Shown: positions 1-6,693, counted from the first letter of the stretch. The stretch: 22,066 bases of DNA from Deltaproteobacteria bacterium (GCA_026388345.1 JAPLJY010000246.1:1-22066), one strand, 5' to 3'. Numbers and translations: made by a program. Notes: generated from the sequence alone by a model not told the origin.

Positions 1-473
1 GTCGCCAGAAACCCGAGGGCTGTCTCCAGTTTGGTCGTTTCCGTCCCGCAGGCCCGGTTCATCGCCCGCTCCACATTGTCGATCCCCCCGATCTCCAGGA
101 CCGTACCGGCCGCCTCTGCGCCGTCTTTACCCACGGAGGTTCCGCGGACCGCTCGGGTGATCTTCACGAGTTCGGTATAGCCGCCCCGGAAGACCTCTGC
201 CAGCGTCGAATTCCGGAACTTCTTCGCCTCGGGAAAAATCTCCGACAGTTTCGTACTTTTCATGTAAGCATTCAAGAAGAGCATGTTTTCTCTTCGAACT
301 TTCCGGATGTTGAAATATTTCATCAGGATAATGGCCCAGGAGACGACGGAGAAGAGCAGAAGGAGCAGAAGGACCAGTTGCACGACAAATCCCGCGTGAA
401 TAACCATGTCGAAAAGACTGCCATGAAAATTTCCCCCCAGATTCATCGCGGCGACGGACGAAGCTTCGTTCAC
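1..473 (-). CDS. tolQ: TolQ proton channel subunit, partial (C terminus off the left edge)
   Basis: The N-terminal 157 residues are visible. TolQ is the inner-membrane MotA/ExbB-family subunit of the Tol-Pal system; with TolR it uses proton motive force to support outer-membrane constriction at division. A short N terminus is followed by a leucine-rich membrane segment at about residues 26-51, ending VVSWAIILMKYF, which matches the first TolQ helix and its typical SWAII signature. A cytoplasmic region follows, and the visible part ends in the TolQ-like ETTKLETALGFLAT. The start is taken as GTG at 471-473 because an AGGAG Shine-Dalgarno sits 7 nt upstream; the next in-frame Met is residue 10. 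It lies 117 bp downstream of epmA and has its own promoter candidate. ExbB is the alternative, but the N terminus fits TolQ better. Confidence 0.88.
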   Translation of the reverse strand, partial: MNEASSVAAMNLGGNFHGSLFDMVIHAGFVVQLVLLLLLLFSVVSWAIILMKYFNIRKVRRENMLFLNAYMKSTKLSEIFPEAKKFRNSTLAEVFRGGYTELVKITRAVRGTSVGKDGAEAAGTVLEIGGIDNVERAMNRACGTETTKLETALGFLA

Positions 474-516
474 GTTCAATCTCCTTTTGTTAGCAAAGAT
501 GGGAAAGACGGCATTA

Positions 517-545
517 CATCTAAAGGAAAAGTCGGGACTTGTCAA
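517..545 (-). promoter_or_regulatory. sigma70-type promoter for tolQ
   Basis: On the minus strand a perfect -35 TTGACA (540-545) is separated by 17 nt from TAGATG (517-522, 3 of 6 matches to TATAAT). It lies in the epmA-tolQ gap about 45 nt upstream of the tolQ start, so tolQ can be transcribed independently of the EF-P genes. Confidence 0.6.
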
Positions 546-590
546 GGACCGATGCACTGGCCCCCGCCGCACATGGGCGATACGGAGCAA

Positions 591-1520
591 TCAAAGGGAT
601 TCGGGCGTAAAGGCGACCACCTCATCGATCCGGGCCTTGTCGGTGAGAAGCATGGCGAGACGGTCCACGCCGAGGGCAATCCCGGCGGAGGGGGACATTT
701 GCGGGAGGGCGGCGAGAAAGCGTTCCGGCATGGGATAGAGGGGACTGCCGTTCCGCCGGCGGTCGTGGAAGGCCTCCTCGAAACGCCGCCGCTGCTCCTC
801 GGCGTCGGTCAGCTCGGAAAAGGCGTTGGCCAGTTCCAGCCCGGCGCAATAGAGTTCGAATCGTTCGGCAATCCCCGGATCCCCTTCCTTTAACCGCGCC
901 AGGGCGCCGAGTTCCGCCGGATACTCGTACAGAAAAACGGGGCTTTCCATGCCCAGATGAGGTTCAACCTCGCAGGCAAGGATCTCATCGAAACGATCCG
1001 TCCCCAGGGCCTCGGCGTCGGTCATCGTTGCGTACCGCCTGAAAGCCTCCCGGACGGTGATTCGCTCCCAGGGAATTCCCAGGCGGATCTTCCGTCCCTG
1101 CCGGGAAAAGATGCCGTTGATATCGAACTCGCGGGCAATAAGGGTGATCAGAGCCTCGCAGTCATCCATCAAGGTGCGGTAGTCCGTTCCTTCACGATAC
1201 CACTCGAGCATCGTAAATTCCGGCAGGTGGCGGTCGCCCCTCTCCCCCGCCCGGAAACATTTGCAGATCTGGAAGATCCGCGGATAACCCGCCGCCAGGA
1301 GCCTCTTCATGCACAGCTCCGGGGAGGTTTGCAGGAACCACTCTCCCGAGGCGACGGCATCGATATGGGATTCCGGCGCCGGCGCCGGAATCCGGAGGGG
1401 GGTTTCAACTTCGAGGAAATCCTGATCCTGAAAGAACCGGCGGATGGTCCGGATCATCCGGGCGCGCCGCCGAAGGGCATCCTCTTTGGCGGTCAGCTTC
1501 CAGGAATCATCCACGGTCAT
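591..1520 (-). CDS. epmA: EF-P--(R)-beta-lysine ligase EpmA (PoxA/GenX/YjeA)
   Basis: EpmA is a class II lysyl-tRNA synthetase paralogue that attaches (R)-beta-lysine to the conserved loop lysine of elongation factor P instead of charging tRNA. The 309-residue protein has only the catalytic domain and no N-terminal anticodon-binding OB fold, as in E. coli EpmA (325 residues). Visible signatures are motif 2 at about 87-109 (FRAGERGDRHLPEFTMLEWY), the family segment ELANAFSELTDAEEQ, and motif 3 at 280-291 (GIALGVDRLAML). It is 44 bp downstream of efp and follows epmB, completing the modification pathway. Start: the ATG at 1520 is only 1 nt from the AAGAAGG ribosome site, while a GTG two codons inside lies 7 nt from it, so GTG at 1514 may be the real start. 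Confidence 0.95.
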   Translation of the reverse strand: MTVDDSWKLTAKEDALRRRARMIRTIRRFFQDQDFLEVETPLRIPAPAPESHIDAVASGEWFLQTSPELCMKRLLAAGYPRIFQICKCFRAGERGDRHLPEFTMLEWYREGTDYRTLMDDCEALITLIAREFDINGIFSRQGRKIRLGIPWERITVREAFRRYATMTDAEALGTDRFDEILACEVEPHLGMESPVFLYEYPAELGALARLKEGDPGIAERFELYCAGLELANAFSELTDAEEQRRRFEEAFHDRRRNGSPLYPMPERFLAALPQMSPSAGIALGVDRLAMLLTDKARIDEVVAFTPESL

Positions 1521-1564
1521 TCCTTCTTGCTCTCGGAATCAATCGCATCCGTTTCAATAATGGG

Positions 1565-2194
1565 TCATCCCTTGACCCTGGTGAGATACTCGCCGCTGCG
1601 TGTATCGATCCGGATTTTTTCGCCTTCTTCGATGAAGGTGACCCTGGTGAGATACTCGCCGCTGCGTGTATCGATCCGGATTTTTTCGCCTTCTTCGATG
1701 AAGGGGGGAACCTGGACCTGATATCCCGTCTGGACGGTTACCGGTTTGGTGTTCCCCGACACGGAATCGCCCTTTGCCCACGGATCGGCCTTGGTCACGA
1801 TCACGTCGATGAAATTGGGCAGACTGATCCCCAGCGGCCGGTCCTCGAACAGGAGGACCTCCGCCTCGATGTTGTCAAGGAGAAAATTCTTCGCCTCGCC
1901 GACCTGATCTTCACTGAGGAAAACCTGTTCGTAGCTCTCGTTGTCCATGAAGCAGTACTTCCCCTCTTCCTTATAAAGGTACTGCATCCTCTTTTCCTGC
2001 AGATCGGCCGCCTCAAAGACATCCACGGAACGGAACGTCCGCTCGAACTGGTTCCCGTTGACCATGTTCTTCAGCTTGCAGCGGTAGAGGGCCTGGCCCT
2101 TTCCCGGTTTGACGAAATTGAATTCCGTCACGATGTAGGGGTCGTTGTCGATCTTGATCCGCAGTCCTTTTCTCAGATCACTGGCTGTGTACAT
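1565..2194 (-). CDS. efp: Elongation factor P with duplicated C-terminal segment
   Basis: EF-P binds between the ribosomal P and E sites and promotes peptide-bond formation at polyproline stretches. The protein has the three EF-P beta-domains; the N-terminal loop FVKPGKGQA places the lysine to be beta-lysylated at residue 32 (K34 in E. coli). Length is 209 residues, against about 187-188 for the family. The excess is exactly 22 residues: the C-terminal segment FIEEGEKIRIDTRSGEYLTR occurs twice in tandem, encoded by an exact 66-bp DNA duplication. The second copy restores the normal ending RVKG. The reading frame is intact, so the product is probably made, but the last strands of domain III are doubled. 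An AAGGAG lies 11 nt before the ATG. It is preceded by epmB and followed by epmA. Confidence 0.96.
   Translation of the reverse strand: MYTASDLRKGLRIKIDNDPYIVTEFNFVKPGKGQALYRCKLKNMVNGNQFERTFRSVDVFEAADLQEKRMQYLYKEEGKYCFMDNESYEQVFLSEDQVGEAKNFLLDNIEAEVLLFEDRPLGISLPNFIDVIVTKADPWAKGDSVSGNTKPVTVQTGYQVQVPPFIEEGEKIRIDTRSGEYLTRVTFIEEGEKIRIDTRSGEYLTRVKG
1573..1704. repeat. Exact 66-bp tandem duplication inside efp
   Basis: Copies at 1573-1638 and 1639-1704 are identical over all 66 bases. The identity stops at both outer edges (t at 1572 against g at 1638; g at 1705 against t at 1639), so the unit is exactly 66 bp. Because 66 is a multiple of three, the efp reading frame is kept and 22 codons are added. 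Perfect identity, including third codon positions, points to a very recent event or an assembly error. Confidence 0.97.
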
Positions 2195-2298
2195 GGGATT
2201 TTATTCTCCTTATGGGATCTCTTTGTCCGGACACCGCTGCGCCTTCTTTTTCCTTCCCCGGACGGGCGGAGGGCCTGGCCTCGCACATCCTGCCGTAT

Positions 2299-2327
2299 TT
2301 CTTAATCCATTTGTTTTATGTTGTCAA
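2299..2327 (-). promoter_or_regulatory. Promoter for efp overlapping the end of epmB
   Basis: On the minus strand a perfect TTGACA (2322-2327) lies inside the last codons of epmB. It is followed by a 17-nt spacer and TAAGAA (2299-2304, 3 of 6 matches). It would start efp transcription about 100 nt upstream of its ATG, giving efp (and epmA) expression independent of epmB. A 10-bp palindrome TGTCCGGACA lies in the leader at 2224-2233; I assign it no function. Confidence 0.55.
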
Positions 2328-3404
2328 AAGAATGTTTGCCCCCTGTCCCATCCCCGGCAAAACGGAGAAAGGCTGGAGGGGAATCTTTCCCCGGCCGCCG
2401 GGGCAATCCAGCACGTAACGCGGGAGGCAGAGGCCGGAAATGTTGCGCCAGAGCCTCTCCATGATCTCCATGCCGGTCCAGATCTCTGCCCGGAAATGGT
2501 CCGTCCCCCGGACCGGATCGCACTGAAACAGATAGTAGGGACGGACCGAGATCCGCTCTAGGCCGTAAAGCAGGTCCCGCATCGATTTATAGTCGTCGTT
2601 CACCCCCCGAAGCAGGACCGACTGGTTTCCGACGGGGATCCCGGCCTCGAGAAGCATCTCGCACGCCCTGGCCGATTCTTCCGTAATCTCAATGGCATGA
2701 TTGAACTGCGTATTGAACCAGAGCGGCCGGTGCCGCTTCAGCATCGCGCAGAGTCCCGGCGTGATCCGCATCGGCAGGGTGACCGGCGCGCGGCTCCCGA
2801 TGCGGAGGACCTCCACGTGGGGGATCGCGCGGAGCGCCCCTAAAAACCAATCCAGGAGTCTCTCGGAGATCAGCAGGGGATCTCCGCCGGAGATGATCAC
2901 CTCCCGGAGGGCAGGCGTCCGGGCGACGTAATCCACCATGGCCTGCAGCCTTTCCCGCATCCGCTCCGGCTTATCCGCGCGCCACATGCGCTTGCGATTG
3001 CAGTGCCGGCAGTAAACGGCGCAGGTTCCGGTGACGATCGCAAGACAGCGGTCGGGATATCGGTGGATCAGCCCCGGAACGGGCATGTCTCTCTCTTCGT
3101 CAAGCGGATCGGGGACCCCGCCCAGCGAGAAGGTGAGTTCCCGGGGGTCGGGAAAGCACTGCCGGCGCAGGGGGTCGTTTTCATCGGCGGGATTGAACAG
3201 CGACAGATAATAGGGTGTAATCGCGATGGGATAGGTCCGGAGCACGGGTCCGCACGCGGCGAGCGACGCGACGGGCCGGTTCAGTACCGAGGCCAGTTGC
3301 CTCAGCGATCGGACGCGGTTCCGGTACTGCCATTTCCAGTCATTCCACTCCGCGACGGGCGCCCCTCCTCCGGGTTCACCGCCGGTTTCTTTACCGCATC
3401 TCAT
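2316..3404 (-). CDS. epmB: Radical SAM lysine 2,3-aminomutase, EpmB role (KamA family)
   Basis: The enzyme isomerises lysine to beta-lysine using S-adenosylmethionine, a [4Fe-4S] cluster and pyridoxal phosphate; beta-lysine is the EpmA substrate for EF-P. The radical SAM motif CAVYCRHC is at residues 128-135 of the 362-residue product, and IISGGDPLL follows. The probable PLP lysine is K340 in PGGRGKIPL, which resembles KamA aminomutases more than E. coli EpmB, so the name EpmB rests on the efp-epmA neighbours. Start: the frame is open up to 3557, but family similarity begins near EWNDWKWQYRNR, so ATG 3402-3404 is preferred; GTG 3405-3407 is equally possible. The Shine-Dalgarno is poor for either. 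The efp promoter overlaps its 3' end. A free lysine aminomutase for osmolyte synthesis is the alternative. Confidence 0.88.
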   Translation of the reverse strand: MRCGKETGGEPGGGAPVAEWNDWKWQYRNRVRSLRQLASVLNRPVASLAACGPVLRTYPIAITPYYLSLFNPADENDPLRRQCFPDPRELTFSLGGVPDPLDEERDMPVPGLIHRYPDRCLAIVTGTCAVYCRHCNRKRMWRADKPERMRERLQAMVDYVARTPALREVIISGGDPLLISERLLDWFLGALRAIPHVEVLRIGSRAPVTLPMRITPGLCAMLKRHRPLWFNTQFNHAIEITEESARACEMLLEAGIPVGNQSVLLRGVNDDYKSMRDLLYGLERISVRPYYLFQCDPVRGTDHFRAEIWTGMEIMERLWRNISGLCLPRYVLDCPGGRGKIPLQPFSVLPGMGQGANILLTT

Positions 3405-3780
3405 CACGATCCACCATTTTTCACGGCTCTCTCCCATAAAATCTTTAGAGACCCCATTTCCAAACCATCCTCCGGCGTCGCCGGGAATCGTGGAGAATGG
3501 ATGAACAAGGGGGCGGTTTCTATCACAATTTAAAGTGTCTGCAAAGGTAAATATCACGGATCTGCCGACGCAAGTTCCCTACCATTTGCCGCCGGCGCGG
3601 GCAAGAAATGATTTGCTTTGTCCCGGCAGATTTTATATCTTTTGACCGGATGGTATTCTGGTCCTTTCCGGCCGGTTCTCCGGGGAAAGGGGTTGATTCA
3701 ACCTTGAAGGACCTGTCCGGATCATCTTCTGCATACCCTCCGTTTAAGGGGGGGCCAACCATGAGAAGGGAGACGACCAA
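3405..3780. other. Divergent intergenic region between epmB and the baeRF-like gene
   Basis: About 375 bp without a convincing gene. It must hold promoters for both directions. On the plus strand an extended -10 element TGGTATTCT lies at 3651-3659, but no good -35 is seen at the expected distance. On the minus strand the AT-rich stretch around 3520-3560 is the likely epmB promoter region, though no clear hexamer pair stands out. No terminator or RNA element is recognised. Confidence 0.4.
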
Positions 3781-4929
3781 ATGAGTGCATTATCACGGGA
3801 TGAATTAAAGACGTTGATGGGAAAACATCAGGGATTGTGCATTTCAATTTTCATGCCGACCTTCCGCACCGGCGCGGAGAGCCAGCAGAACCAGATCCGG
3901 TTCAAGAATCTCCTGCGCAGCGCGGAGGAAAAACTGCTGGCGCAAGGTATGCGTCCCCAGGAGATCAAGACCCTCCTGGAACCCGCGCAGGCGCTGCCGG
4001 GAAATGTTCTCTTCTGGCGGAGACAAAGCGATGGTCTGGCGCTCTTCCTCTGTGCGGATCTTTTCCGCTCCTTCTGCCTTCCGGAGGCCTTTGACGAGCT
4101 GATCACTGTTGCCGATTATTTTCACATCAAGCCTCTCCTGCCGCTCTTCGGCGGCGACAAACGTTTCTATGTCCTCGCCCTCAGCCAGAAGGAGATCCGG
4201 CTTCTCGAGGGGACGGGGCAGAACATCCAGGAAATCGAACTGGAATCGGTTCCCAAGAGCCTCGCCGAGGCGCTCCGGTACGATGAATCCGGGAAACAGG
4301 TCCGCTTCCGTGCCGGCACGGCGGGAGGCGGCGACCATTCGGCCATGGTTTCCGGACATGGCGCGGAGATCGACGATACCAAGGAGAATCTTCTGAAGTA
4401 CTTCCGTCTGATCGACCGGGGCCTTCACGACCTGCTCCGCGACGAGCGGACACCCCTCATTCTCGCCGGCGTAGAATATCTCTTTCCCATTTATCGCGAG
4501 GCCAACACCTATCCGCGGCTGATCGAAGAGGGGATCCCGGGGAATCCCCAGGGAATCAGCGCGGAAGCGCTTCACCGGTCGGCCCTGAAGATCGTCAGCC
4601 CCTACTTTCAGAAGGCCGGGCATGACGCCATCGCCCAGTACCGGCAGTCCTCGGGAACCGGCCTGACCTCCGCCGATCTTGGGGAGATCGTCCCCGCCGC
4701 CGTCCATGGACGGGTCGGCACCCTCTTCGTCGCCTCGGGTCGCCGGCAGTGGGGAACCTTCCACGGGGAAAGCGGCGCCGTCGAGCGGCATGAGAAGATG
4801 GAAGCCGCGAGCGAAGATCTTCTGGAGATCGCGGCCATCCAGACTTTCCTGAATGGAGGAACGGTGTTTATCCTGCCGCCGGAGAAGATGCCGGACACGG
4901 GCGATCTGGCCGCCCTCTTCCGCTACTAA
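3781..4929 (+). CDS. Bacterial archaeo-eukaryotic release factor-like protein (baeRF family)
   Basis: A 382-residue soluble protein with no signal peptide or membrane segment. I recognise it as a member of the baeRF families, bacterial proteins related to eRF1/Pelota and proposed, without much experimental support, to act in translation termination or ribosome rescue. Hallmarks are CISIFMPTFRTGAESQQNQIRFKNLL at the N terminus (residues 20-45, given here as family signature), HIKPLLPLF and RFYVLALSQKEIRLLEG in the centre, and a Gly/His-rich loop at 178-197 before IDDTKENLLKYFR, about where eRF1 proteins carry their GGQ loop. That loop reads AGGGDHSAMVSGHG, with no exact GGQ. The ending is TVFILPPEKMP. 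The start is well supported: AGGGAG lies 8 nt before the ATG. The gene stands alone, divergent from the EF-P modification genes. The subfamily number and function are uncertain. Confidence 0.72.
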   Translation: MSALSRDELKTLMGKHQGLCISIFMPTFRTGAESQQNQIRFKNLLRSAEEKLLAQGMRPQEIKTLLEPAQALPGNVLFWRRQSDGLALFLCADLFRSFCLPEAFDELITVADYFHIKPLLPLFGGDKRFYVLALSQKEIRLLEGTGQNIQEIELESVPKSLAEALRYDESGKQVRFRAGTAGGGDHSAMVSGHGAEIDDTKENLLKYFRLIDRGLHDLLRDERTPLILAGVEYLFPIYREANTYPRLIEEGIPGNPQGISAEALHRSALKIVSPYFQKAGHDAIAQYRQSSGTGLTSADLGEIVPAAVHGRVGTLFVASGRRQWGTFHGESGAVERHEKMEAASEDLLEIAAIQTFLNGGTVFILPPEKMPDTGDLAALFRY

Positions 4930-5004
4930 AAAACGGGTTTCCAGATCCCACCGGTTTGTGCGTTCATTTGACTTGAAAAGAATGGACATACGACCTCAAG
5001 CGGA

Positions 5005-5056
5005 AATTGTGAAAAATTTCGAACACAAATCGTGATATTAAGAATAATAATCGTGA
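5005..5056 (+). promoter_or_regulatory. Three AATYGTGA boxes upstream of hicBA (candidate operator)
   Basis: AATTGTGA (5005-5012), AATCGTGA (5028-5035) and AATCGTGA (5049-5056) are direct repeats spaced 23 and 21 bp, about two helical turns. An extended -10-like TGATATTAA (5033-5041) overlaps the middle box. HicB-family antitoxins commonly autorepress their operon, so these may be HicB sites; that is inference. Confidence 0.35.
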
Positions 5057-5091
5057 AGAGCAGTTGATCAAAGTTCCATCCCGTATGAAAA

Positions 5092-5325
5092 TTGGCGTGT
5101 ATTGTGCGGAAACAATTTACAGCATTTATTGAGCGCGAAGGGGGCGGGTATGTGTCGCTCTGCCCGGAACTCGGTATCGCCAGCCAGGGCGATACAATCG
5201 AGGAAGCCCGCGAGAATCTTCGGGAAGCGCTTGAGCTATTTTTCGAATCGGCCTCGCCTGAGGAGATTCATACGCGCTTGCAAGAGGAAGTATATGTGAC
5301 CCGAATGGAGGTTGCCGTTGGATAA
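5092..5325 (+). CDS. hicB: HicB-family antitoxin
   Basis: A small acidic protein (77 residues, or 73 from the internal GTG at 5104) of the HicB/UPF0150 family, which neutralises the HicA mRNA endonuclease. The fold signature is visible: FTAFIEREGGGYVSLCPELG, then SQGDTIEEARENLREALELFFE. The order antitoxin-toxin is the reverse of the classical hicAB but common for this type. The start is uncertain: the frame opens at 5089 after a stop, the available starts are TTG 5092 or GTG 5104, and neither has a clear Shine-Dalgarno. The nearby ATG at 5085 is in another frame and soon stops. No separate helix-turn-helix domain is present, so DNA binding would rest on this short protein or the HicAB complex. 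The stop lies inside the start region of hicA. Confidence 0.85.
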   Translation: MACIVRKQFTAFIEREGGGYVSLCPELGIASQGDTIEEARENLREALELFFESASPEEIHTRLQEEVYVTRMEVAVG

Positions 5326-5539
5326 TCTCCGCATCCTCTCCGGGAAACAAGTTTGCGCCATCCTTGCGTACTATGGATTCCTGGAGGTGTGTCAGCGTGG
5401 TAGCCATATCGTGATGCAGAGGCAACTTCCCGATACGACGATAACCGTACCGGTCTCAAACCATACCGAACTGCGTATGGGTACACTCCAATCCATCATC
5501 CGCCAAGCTGGCGTACCAAGGAATGATTTTGAGTCATGA
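5318..5539 (+). CDS. hicA: HicA-family toxin (mRNA interferase)
   Basis: HicA toxins fold like double-stranded RNA-binding domains and cleave mRNA with a single conserved histidine. This 73-residue product has LSGKQVCAILAYYGF, then CQRGSHIVM with the catalytic His at residue 30, then ITVPVSNHTELRMGTLQSII and RQAGVPRNDF, the complete family pattern, so it appears intact. The start is chosen as TTG 5318, 6 nt after the GGAGG at 5307-5311 inside hicB; the TTG at 5312 directly abuts that site and is less likely. The 8-nt overlap with hicB implies translational coupling, so toxin is made only after antitoxin is translated. Confidence 0.87.
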   Translation: MDNLRILSGKQVCAILAYYGFLEVCQRGSHIVMQRQLPDTTITVPVSNHTELRMGTLQSIIRQAGVPRNDFES

Positions 5540-5702
5540 GCGTCCAAGGCGCCTCAATGGACGATACAAAACGTCGCGCCGCTGAGTTTGGTCTTTGACG
5601 GAAAGATAGGGCATGACATGCGACCGATGGCGACGGCCTGCACGAAGCACGGATGAGCCTTACGGAAAAGCCAAGCGGGCGTTGCGGGCCGGGATTGATG
5701 CG

Positions 5703-5724
5703 GGCCAGTTAATCTGGCCAATTT
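5703..5724 (+). terminator. Weak hairpin, possible hicBA terminator
   Basis: GGCCAG-TTAAT-CTGGCC forms a 6-bp stem with a 5-nt loop, followed by AATTT. The T tract is short, so termination is uncertain. Confidence 0.3.
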
Positions 5725-5743
5725 GAGGCTGCAATCAATCCGT

Positions 5744-5771
5744 TTGACAAAATAGGGAGTAATGATATGCT
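5744..5771 (+). promoter_or_regulatory. Strong sigma70-type promoter with extended -10
   Basis: TTGACA (5744-5749), a 16-nt spacer and TATGCT (5766-5771, 4 of 6 matches) preceded by TGA, i.e. an extended -10. Transcription would start near 5778 and read through about 230 nt of leader into the dodecin gene at 6006. No nearer promoter of similar quality was found. Confidence 0.65.
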
Positions 5772-6005
5772 ATACACAAATTCCCTTACGCTGCTTGCAC
5801 ACTCTGATCCTGTTTTTACTCCTGCGGATTCCTTCTTATAGATTTTGAATTCATGTAGAGGGCGATGAAACAGAGGCTCTTACAGAGCTGTTTCCATGTT
5901 AACCATCTACATTGTCAACAAATTTTTCACTAAAAGCGTAAAGGTCCGTGGAGACCTTTAAAATAGTATTTTAACTGATTCAGCCAATGAAAGGAGGAAA
6001 CCGGT

Positions 6006-6209
6006 ATGTCCGTATACAAAATCGTTGAAATCGTAGGGACAAGTCCAAAGTCGTGGGAAGACGCCACCCAGAAAGCCTTGGCGACTGCCGCAAAATCCCT
6101 CGAGGAGCTGAGGGTTGCGGAGGTCGTGAGGCAGGATGTTACCGTCGAAAAAGGAAAGATAACCGCCTTCAGAATAAGGTTAAATCTTTCATTCAAGTAT
6201 CGTGAGTGA
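6006..6209 (+). CDS. Dodecin, calcium-dodecin (SecE2-like) type
   Basis: A 67-residue protein of the dodecin family, small beta-alpha-beta-beta subunits that form hollow dodecamers. The N terminus MSVYKIVEIVGTSPKSWEDA and the body RVAEVVRQDVTVEKGKITAFRI match the family well. The flavin-stacking tryptophan of riboflavin/FMN dodecins (in LDWFEV of the M. tuberculosis flavin dodecin) is a valine here (V37 in LRVAEV). From memory the sequence resembles M. tuberculosis Rv0379 (SecE2), described as a small calcium-binding dodecin, so flavin storage should not be assumed. The start is firm: AAAGGAGG precedes the ATG at good spacing. It is a single-gene unit between its promoter at 5744 and the terminator at 6243. 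Confidence 0.92.
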   Translation: MSVYKIVEIVGTSPKSWEDATQKALATAAKSLEELRVAEVVRQDVTVEKGKITAFRIRLNLSFKYRE

Positions 6210-6242
6210 AGATGATTTATCGATTAAGGATGCCAGCAATAC

Positions 6243-6278
6243 ACAGAAGAGGGGGCAAAACACCCCTCTTCTGTTCTT
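6243..6278 (+). terminator. Rho-independent terminator of the dodecin gene
   Basis: A perfect 12-bp stem ACAGAAGAGGGG / CCCCTCTTCTGT (6243-6254 with 6263-6274) closes an 8-nt loop and is followed by TCTT. It lies 34 bp after the dodecin stop. The U tract is short but the stem is strong; the symmetric stem could act on both strands. Confidence 0.75.
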
Positions 6279-6396
6279 ACGAACATCTTCCTGAAGTCAA
6301 GCATCCGGTGATTTTGACGGGTATGCAACATTTCAATCGGCAATCAGCATCAGATGACGCACTTTCCATTTGACAGATCTAAGGTGAACGAGAAAG

Positions 6397-6420
6397 AAGT
6401 ACGCATCAACCGAATGAAGC
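6397..6420 (+). repeat. Imperfect 24-bp repeat, left copy
   Basis: This copy reads AAGTACGCATCAACCGAATG plus 4 more bases and matches 9355-9378 at 21 of 24 positions in the same orientation. The two copies flank the SulP gene. It could be chance, a shared regulatory site or a trace of insertion. Confidence 0.35.
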
Positions 6421-6693
6421 ATAAAAACCCCGGATTTCTCCATGGGTCTTAATCGGTTTTGACTTCTTTGGCAGGGGTGAGGGCTCCCTTTTTTACCCGT
6501 CGGCCTATCCCGTGGAATTATTCATCTGATCCTGAAATTTAAGCAGCAAGGAAGCCGGAGTGGGGGACTCCTGGGGTTTACCAGCCCTTTTCTCTCTCCC
6601 ACTAAATCTTCATGCAAAGGCACTGTTTTGTCCTCCTCGTGTATGAAAACCGATTCATATTTTTCCTTTTTTCACCTTATTCCCCAATATTTG

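Larger units (their letters stand above)
5540..6005. other. Intergenic region between hicA and the dodecin gene
   Basis: About 465 bp with no credible gene. The first 160 bp have coding-like GC content but are broken by stops in all forward frames I read; I found no parent gene for them. A hairpin lies at 5703-5719, a strong promoter at 5744-5771, then an AT-rich leader of about 230 nt with two adjacent hairpins (5940-5959 and AAAAT-AGT-ATTTT at 5960-5972) just before the dodecin ribosome site. Confidence 0.5.

Noticed and set aside
3844..4989. Long minus-strand open frame opposite the baeRF-like gene
   Set aside because: It is a shadow of GC-rich coding DNA. The protein resembles no family, and the plus-strand gene has a good ribosome site and family motifs.
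5540..5740. Possible remnant of a transposase or other gene after hicA
   Set aside because: Composition is coding-like, but the frames I read are broken by stops and I could not recognise a parent family.
6557..6590. Adjacent hairpins upstream of SulP considered as a riboswitch
   Set aside because: The stems are only 4-5 bp, and the sequence does not match the cobalamin, fluoride or other riboswitch cores I can recall.
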